A program made the position numbers and the translations under genes. A stretch of DNA of 64,000 nucleotides, taken from the NCBI RefSeq assembly GCF_013426205.1, contig NC_089422.1, positions 2,232,001-2,296,000 of the forward strand, given 5' to 3'. This stretch comes from Metarhizium brunneum. Its lineage: Eukaryota; Ascomycota; Sordariomycetes; Hypocreales; Clavicipitaceae. Every line of letters starts with the position of its first letter. The stretch's first letter is position 1. This document shows, one piece after another, positions 57,601 to 64,000 of the stretch. Below the pieces are notes generated by a model. That model made no database searches. It was not told the DNA's origin and saw nothing but the letters and a program-made list of their open reading frames with translations.

Positions 57601-60397
57601 GGGATAAACTGCAGGCCGCCGTTGAGATCAGCGAAGACTGGCTCTGCTTGGCAGAGATCGACAATGGTCGGTGACATGAGACCAAGCAGGTTGAAGGCCA
57701 TTTCTTGCTGAGAGAAAGTGCGGACACCGAAAGCCTCAACGCCCTCAGCAACAATGTTGTTGCCAGACATGAGCCCAGTTCCACGAGTCCAGCCAATGAC
57801 GGCACCACAAACAGTAAGGTAGTTGGCCCAGCTCTCAGAGTACCAACGATTAAAGAGGGTCTCAAGAGCAAGCTTGGATTCCGAATAGAGACCGTCGTTA
57901 CCAAATGTACCGTGGTTAGGGGATAGAGGAAGGACAACCTGAGCTGGACGAGTCTCAAAGCCACGCTCAGCTTTTTGAGTCTTGACGCAACCCAAAAGGC
58001 GGATGAGATTAGTGAGCATGATTCTGTGAGCTAGTTCAGAGCGGGAGTCAATGCCATCGATCTGGCGCCCAGCCTCGGAAATGGCAGCAAAAGGAACAAT
58101 GTAGTCAAGGTCCCATCCGAGACCATTCTTTGGATCATAAATATACTCAACAAGAGCCTCCACATCCTGCTTGCTGCCCTGGTTAAATGGGACTACAACA
58201 ATCTGAGAGCCACGAGATCCGTATCGGGAGTACATAGACTGGTAGTACTCGGTGACCTCGCGAGAGAATCGGCTGGTGGTCACTACGACCTTGGCACCAC
58301 CGCTGATGAGGCCTTGCAGGACTTCAGCACCAATTGATCCAGCACCAGCACCCGTCATGAGGACATGCTTGCCGTGGTAAGTTACACCATCCTTGGCGCT
58401 ATCCTCAAGACAGTTAAGGTAGACAGCGGTGAGCTTCTTGCTGTAGTCCCAGCCGTGGAGAGTCTTACGCTTGAGGTGGAGGAAGGGAATGGTCTCAACC
58501 TTGCCCTTGTTCTGGCTAGTGCCACGGAGGCCACTCTTCTTGCCCTTATTTGTCTCCTTGGGTAAGATCTGACTCTCATTCATGGCAAGAGAGCGCAGGA
58601 CGTCGCCATACAAGCTCTTGATCTCAAGCTGAGATGTCTTCGACATCTTGTGCTGCTGCTTGATGAGCTTGTAGATGCGCTGGAGGTCGTTCTGAACCTT
58701 GGTACGGTTGCCATACTCAGAGATTTTGCCACCCTCGGCCATTTGCTGAACATAGTGCTCGAGCTTGCGGCAACTGGCGCGGGGAACTTCCTCGTAGTTG
58801 AGATTGCCACGAGCGTCGACCGTCGTACGGGGACCAGTTGGAACGGCAACATCCTTGTATACCGGAGAGACGTCCAAGACCTCCTTGCAGTTCTCAATAA
58901 GCATCTGCCCTAGCTCCTTGGCGAGCTTGTATGTCTCTCCGCGGTCGGTGGGACAGTTATCAATGTGGTACTGCATGAAGTCCAAGAGTTTGGGGTTGGA
59001 GCGGTTCATGATGCGGATACACTGGCTGACAATCTCACGGTCGATGACCTGAAGGCGACCGAAAATGATGTCGAAGTACATGCTAAGAGCATCCTGACGA
59101 GCCCAGTTCCAAGAAGAATCGTAGGTACGGGCCTTGAGAGGGCTAAATACGGGTTCAATACCGGCGGCGTAGAAATCACCATGTTCAGCGGTCCACAGGT
59201 CAAGCTGGGCCTGGAGAACCTTTTCAGATTTCTGCGAATTAATAGCAGCCTTGTCGCCGGATCGAAGATCCATCTTTAGATAGCGGGCAAACAGCTCAAG
59301 TTGCTGTTTGAACAGAGCCCGCTGGTCCTTGGTCAGAGCATCAATTGCAGCAGGATCCATCATCATGCCGGCACCGGCACCGCCAGCGGGACCGGAAGAT
59401 GAAGTGCTAGTCAAGCTGATCCCAGCATTGGCAGCATATTTCTGGGTAACATCGTCAAGGAAGGCCTTGGCATCGCCTTCAGATCCAAGACGAGCAGCAG
59501 GCTCCATGGTTAGCGCCAACAGCAAGGCGCCATCCTGACGACCAGCCCCCAAGCCCCATCTTGTCTCCAAGTACTTGCGAGCAGCTGTGATGTTGAAACC
59601 ACCAGGCATCTTGGAAGATATTAATCTTGCAATCAAGGACTGAGACTGCTTGCCCAGGTTGCCATCGAAAGTTGCCTGCATGGAGGCACCAAGTTCGTCT
59701 AGTGGGGTATCTTCCGGCTTTTCGGGGGTCGAACCGAATTCTTTGCCCAGATCACCGAGGATTTCATTTTGCAGCGTAGATTTGCCTATTCAAAAAATGT
59801 TAGCGTTTGGGGGAACTGGAGTTGCGCAGTCATTTTTCGGCGTAAGGAATGCCGCGTATTCCAAGGGTACATACCGCCAACAAGGTCCTTGATTGCTTTG
59901 CTCAACGGGACCTCCAAAAAAGGCTTCTTCAATTTCTGAGCAATCAAAGTGCGTACGATATCAATGGCCTGAACGGGCTCATCAGGAACCTGAGCAGCAG
60001 GGCCGGAGCTTGGCGGAGCAGCAGCGGCGGCAACAGGCGCAGGAGCAGCGGCAGGAGAACTAGCATCTGCAGCTGGAGCACTTGAGCCAGCAACAGGTTC
60101 AGGCTCCTCCTCGACAGGATCAACGTCATAGTAGATTTCTTTTGCATCCTTGTTATAGCAAAGAATTTGTCGCTGAACGGATTTGGCAGCATCGTAAGAC
60201 TCGTACTTGGATGCCAGAGTACGTTTGGCCATAACGCCGAGGGTGTCGGCAGGACCAACCTCGACGATACGCTCTGCCGTCCTCTCGGCGAGGAACACGT
60301 CCTGGGTCTCAATCCATCTCACAGGCGAGGCGAACTGGTATGCCAAAAGCTCAACGAGCAGAGTATGAGCAAGCTCCTGCTCGACTTCGGGCCGCAT
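54670..60397 (-). CDS. FAS2: Fatty acid synthase subunit alpha
   Basis: The alpha chain of the cytosolic alpha6-beta6 fatty acid synthase. Exons 60397-59875, 59785-54840 and 54780-54670 give 1859 residues. The N-terminus [20 protein letters not shown] is usual. The acyl carrier domain starts around [20 protein letters not shown]; the phosphopantetheine serine in [10 protein letters not shown] (about residue 177) is reached just after the first intron. The ketoreductase region carries [20 protein letters not shown]. The ketosynthase contains [13 protein letters not shown] with the active Cys, [14 protein letters not shown] and [15 protein letters not shown]. The C-terminal phosphopantetheine transferase domain reads [36 protein letters not shown], and the last exon ends in [14 protein letters not shown]. 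Head-to-head with FAS1, its partner subunit. Confidence 0.98.
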
Positions 60398-63300
60398 GGT
60401 GACGGATTTAGAGATGTGTATGTGTTTGTCTTCGAGAGTTTTGAGCCGGCCGTGAGAGGCGTGAGTGTATCTAATAGCTAATCTTAATGGGTAGCCACTA
60501 TTCAGTTCGCAACGGAGACGCCTTTGGCCTACGAATTGTCGGCAGGGTCGTGTGGTAAATTTGGTTTTTGAGAGGAGCTGTTAGGCGGGAGCTCCTGAGT
60601 TGTTGCGGAAGGTCTCTGAGGGAAGGAAAATAGGTCACAGAATTAAAACGGTAAAGAGGGTAAATCAGACGTTGCCAATGTCTCCCTATCCAGTGAGAAC
60701 GCTCAACAGGATTCGCGAAGGAAGAATCTCAGAACAGAACCAGGCATGAGGAGAGATGAAGGTATGCGCAAAGAGAGGTAGAGAAGGAGGTGATGGTTCA
60801 CCGAAAGCCCTTCGTTGGGCCAATGGCACTGTAGAGCATACAGGGCCAGGCAAAAAGGCGAAGGGATTGACCGGGAGGAACACGCCAGGCTGGGCGGGTC
60901 GCCGCACGTACTGGTACCTCACAGCAATTGGCACTGGACGATTAGATTGGACTCAGCCAGGCAGCATGGTTGTTGGATTGCACCGCTGGGCCGAGTTGAC
61001 ACCAGCATTCGATTGTTGAACCAAGCGGCCCCACCAAAAAGTTGGCAGGGGCAGAAAAAATTGGGGGACCTCAAAAGTGTTTCCAGATATTTGGCGGGCC
61101 ACCTGCAGGTGCAGTGGCCTTGCGCCTTTGCCTCACGGAGACCGGCTCCTGGAACAGAGTACTAACAGGATGACGGGTTTTCTCAACCATATTGGGGCGC
61201 TAAACCCCTTGGGGCGGAGTGCTGGTGCAATCCGAACCATTTTACTGGCTGTTCCGATTTCGTAGCGGTACTTCCACGCTATTGATGAGTTTCTGACACA
61301 CCACCCCGGATATCGCGATGTGTGGCATCGCATTTTTTTTTGGCCTCCACGGACTTTTTGCCTAGCATTGAAAAGTTTTCGTAATGCGTACTACTAGCAG
61401 GTCAAGCACTCCAAGGTTGATGCGAGCATATTGGGTCCCTATCATGGCGCGACAATCTGCGATGAGATGCTCGCGCCATATGCGAAAGAGACTACGTCAT
61501 TGAATATAGTACTCCGTACATGTCGGTGAACATGAATAATATCGCGGCCTCGGTGGACAAAAGTAGGCTCCGGCAATGCCCAGCCAAACGGCACCCGGCA
61601 AATTTCAGTTCCAGAGTTTAGCCTTGTCCAGGTACGTACGGAGTACATCCAGTCCAAAATTGGTGAGCCACGACGGCTGGATGGGTACGGTTTATTTCCT
61701 GCAGCGATATTGAATCGGCTGTTCTTAGACCCCTGGCAGCCCAGGCCACTCATGCACGCTTAGTTGGTGCGGCGGGTGACGACGGCAAGCTGCAAAGATT
61801 CCGCTGGGCACGTCAACTGAAAGTACTGGTACATCTAAGTACGCAGCCAGTGCAAAGCCACGGCCGCTGCGGAACGTCGAAGAACGACAGAGATTTCAAC
61901 AAGATGCCAGCAGTACAAGTTAAGATAAGATCGTTCATGCGGAAGCGGAAGCGGAGGCGGAGGCGGAGGCGGCAATAGACCTAGTCATCGAACAGAGACT
62001 CTGCAGTTGCGTGTATAGTTGGCGAATTCTGGTCCAACAGAGCCCCCTTTATTCTTTCCCCATCGATATTGGATGTTGTTGGCCCATGCCAAACATTTCA
62101 TGTTGGCACAAGGCTCCGTCAGAAGACGCAGCAGAATGAAGAGATAAGAGAAGAGCACGGGATCACTCCGTACACCTCATCGTGGCCCTTTTCTATTTGG
62201 GTATGCACTTGATAAATGCATTGCACATGCACCCAGCCTTTTTCTTCCTACTTACCTGAGGTACAACATGTCGGCGTGTCATACATGTATAATTGCCGTT
62301 CCCTGCCCCATCGCAAACATGACAGCCCGTAGGACGTGCGGCTCGGAGTTCGGGACTAAAGACACCGCGCATGATTGAGTCTGATGCAGCGTCATCAACA
62401 AAAACTCCTTGTGCATTTGAGCATTTCCGTAGAATATTTCAGATGGATGCAGAAGCGGCTGCTCTGGAACCAAAGCTCCCTATTCATCGATGAGACATGT
62501 ATTTCCCGCCACCTTAGTACGAGGTAGATAAGCGCGGTAGTTCTACATACATGATACTACTACCTTGATAACGTTCCAATTCTCAACGTGGCAACAGCCA
62601 TCAAACAAGAGATCCCACTGGCTTGACCCTGCAACTGAAGCCACGGCGAAAGCCTTCTTCCGCCACAGTTTGCCCCTCGCGAGAATCGCTCGGGCCGGGC
62701 GACGGGAAGTGCATAGAATCACGCATCACTGACTGCGGCAGATGACATTGAGCGTCTCAACATCAGATCCTCGCCCAGGAGAGTGCAGAAGTACCAGTAC
62801 ATGCAAGCCTCTAGCATGAAGGAAGGAAGCCTGCTGGGGCGCCACTAGACTGTATGTACATGTGCCAAACGGTCTGGTGCTAGTCAGCTTGTCCATCCCT
62901 CTGTCAGGGGAGCCAAAAAAGTGGGAGCAGTCAATTTTCGAGAATGGAGTCGAGTTGATGTTGCGACTATCCCCAACAGAACTTAAAAAAAAAAAATTGG
63001 CGAGCCACGCCCCGAGCTCCCGGTACGTCTCCTGGGCGCCGCAGCCCACACAGCCCACTTGGGAGCGAGCTAGACTCTGATTGAGCGGCGGGGGTTGGGA
63101 CTTGGGAATGTCCTGGCCTGGTCATCCAAGTTGGGGGCCTGCGTCCTGGATTATTGGGACATGCTCAATGTCGACCGGTCCAGTTCACAGCGCCGTCGTT
63201 GTGTTGTACGCCGTGCTGTGCTGTAACTACTTAGACGATACTAACTGGCCGCGACCCCAATCTGAACCATAAACAACTGGCCCGATTTTCCTCCTCGACC

Positions 63301-63902
63301 ATTGGTTGTGCCTCGACTCTCCAAGCTGACTGTCAACGTTGGGAGAGATTTGGGTGTGGCTGCGGTTTTGGCACTTTTTCCACACCTTTGGGAGCGTCTT
63401 CGAGAATCCGTATCTCATTTCCACCCCCCTCGTCCCAATCTCCAACTAACCTTGTAATTCTTCCTCCTCATTCTGCCATTTCTCCCGTATACGCTTCATT
63501 GTGAGCCCATCCTAGGTGTTTGCTGGCATTTGTTGTTGCTGCACACCTGCTCCTACAGAAGCTCGTTCTCCCTGTTCTTCACCTGTTCCGCAACCGCTTC
63601 GTACTCTTGGTCGCCATCCCCGGCCAAGCTTGTTGAGCAATTGCGCATTCGATTGAACTGGTCCGGCTCGCCCGCCCTATTTTCATTCCACGAGCAATCG
63701 TCACGGAGCTAGTTCTGCCATACTTTAATTAATTCATAGGTATGTTGCATACAGAACGTTGATTGCTAGAATTGCTAGCTCGCCAACTGAAAAAAAAAAC
63801 TTGCCAATGGTGGATTGCTGGACTGACTAAGGATTTTCGTTACTATTTACAGATTTTGCTCGATACCCTCTCATCCGTTCTCTGCCGACGAAATAATCTA
63901 TC
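60398..63902. promoter_or_regulatory. Shared 3.5-kb intergenic region between FAS2 and FAS1
   Basis: This region separates the divergent starts of the two fatty acid synthase genes, so it holds both promoters and 5' UTRs. No gene is supported in it. Visible elements are a GCGGAG-type hexamer run at 61939-61973, three TACGGAGTA-type motifs (about 61505, 61634, 62167), a CGGAGTACATCC context, and A runs at about 62985-62996. The right-hand 500 bp are pyrimidine-rich and probably the FAS1 5' UTR, which may contain an intron. I cannot place a transcription factor site by eye. Confidence 0.6.
61939..61973. repeat. Purine-rich hexamer repeat (GCGGAA/GCGGAG)n
   Basis: Near-perfect tandem units GCGGAA (two) and GCGGAG (three), then GCGGC, in the FAS2-FAS1 intergenic region. 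Confidence 0.85.
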
Positions 63903-64000
63903 ATGTACGGCACTGGCACAGGCCCTCAAACGGGCATTTCCACGCCCAGATCCAGCGCCTCCCTCCGACCTTTGACCCTCATCCACGGTAGTCTCGAAAC
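63903..64000 (+). CDS. FAS1: Fatty acid synthase subunit beta, first 32 codons (rest outside window)
   Basis: The beta chain supplies the acetyl-, malonyl/palmitoyl-transferase, enoyl reductase and dehydratase activities of the complex. Only the N-terminus is inside the window: MYGTGTGPQTGISTPRSSAS then LRPLTLIHGSLE, the typical opening of filamentous-fungal FAS1, cut by the right edge. No stop occurs in this frame up to the end. The divergent position relative to FAS2 supports the call, because the two products are stoichiometric partners. Confidence 0.9.
   Translation, partial: MYGTGTGPQTGISTPRSSASLRPLTLIHGSLE

Overview
This is a nuclear window from a filamentous ascomycete, most likely a sordariomycete of the order Hypocreales. 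Genes carry several short introns (about 50-110 nt, GT..AG, some with a TACTAAC-like branch site). Intergenic gaps are long. The gene families are typical: Zn2Cys6 regulators, a heteropentameric-septin subunit, and a two-subunit cytosolic fungal fatty acid synthase. The order-level placement is inferred from protein similarity I recognise by eye; no search was run. I found no tRNA, rRNA, CRISPR or intact transposon.

Layout. 1-4 kb: 5' part of a CLC chloride transporter gene (cut by the left edge), divergent from a Dpb3-type histone-fold gene, then the U2 snRNP A' gene. 3.9-4.6 kb: a perfect 20-bp inverted repeat beside an AT-rich island and a lysine-rich reading-frame remnant. 4.7-11.4 kb: VPS15 and an unknown coiled-coil protein. 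11.4-20.3 kb is gene-poor, holding one FMN-binding oxidase-like gene. 20.4-30.1 kb: a Zn2Cys6 factor with a striking histidine tract, two unknown membrane proteins and a TatD-type hydrolase. 30.6-33.9 kb: an unrecognised spliced gene found by reading the minus strand, then SPC24 and FIS1. 35.2-37.2 kb: a CDC3/AspB-type septin. 40.3-47.8 kb: ferrochelatase, KU70 and a large protein with a central Zn2Cys6 cluster. 48.3-54.1 kb: a very GC-rich MFS drug-type transporter, a probable mitochondrial helical-repeat protein and LSM4. 54.7-64 kb: FAS2 and, 3.5 kb away and divergent, the first 32 codons of FAS1.

Most genes are unrelated housekeeping genes: vesicle trafficking, splicing and mRNA decay, kinetochore, DNA replication and repair, haem and fatty acid synthesis, and mitochondrial division. 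The one clear functional unit is FAS2-FAS1, whose products form one enzyme complex and which share an intergenic region. No biosynthetic cluster is evident. Several other genes sit in divergent pairs with short gaps.

Nothing here is convincingly a new biological system. The items most worth a second look are the unrecognised spliced gene at about 30.6-31.4 kb, the histidine-rich transcription factor, the start codon of LSM4 isolated on its own three-base coding exon, the 16-nt CLC microexon, the compositionally deviant MFS gene, and the inverted repeat at 3.9 kb.
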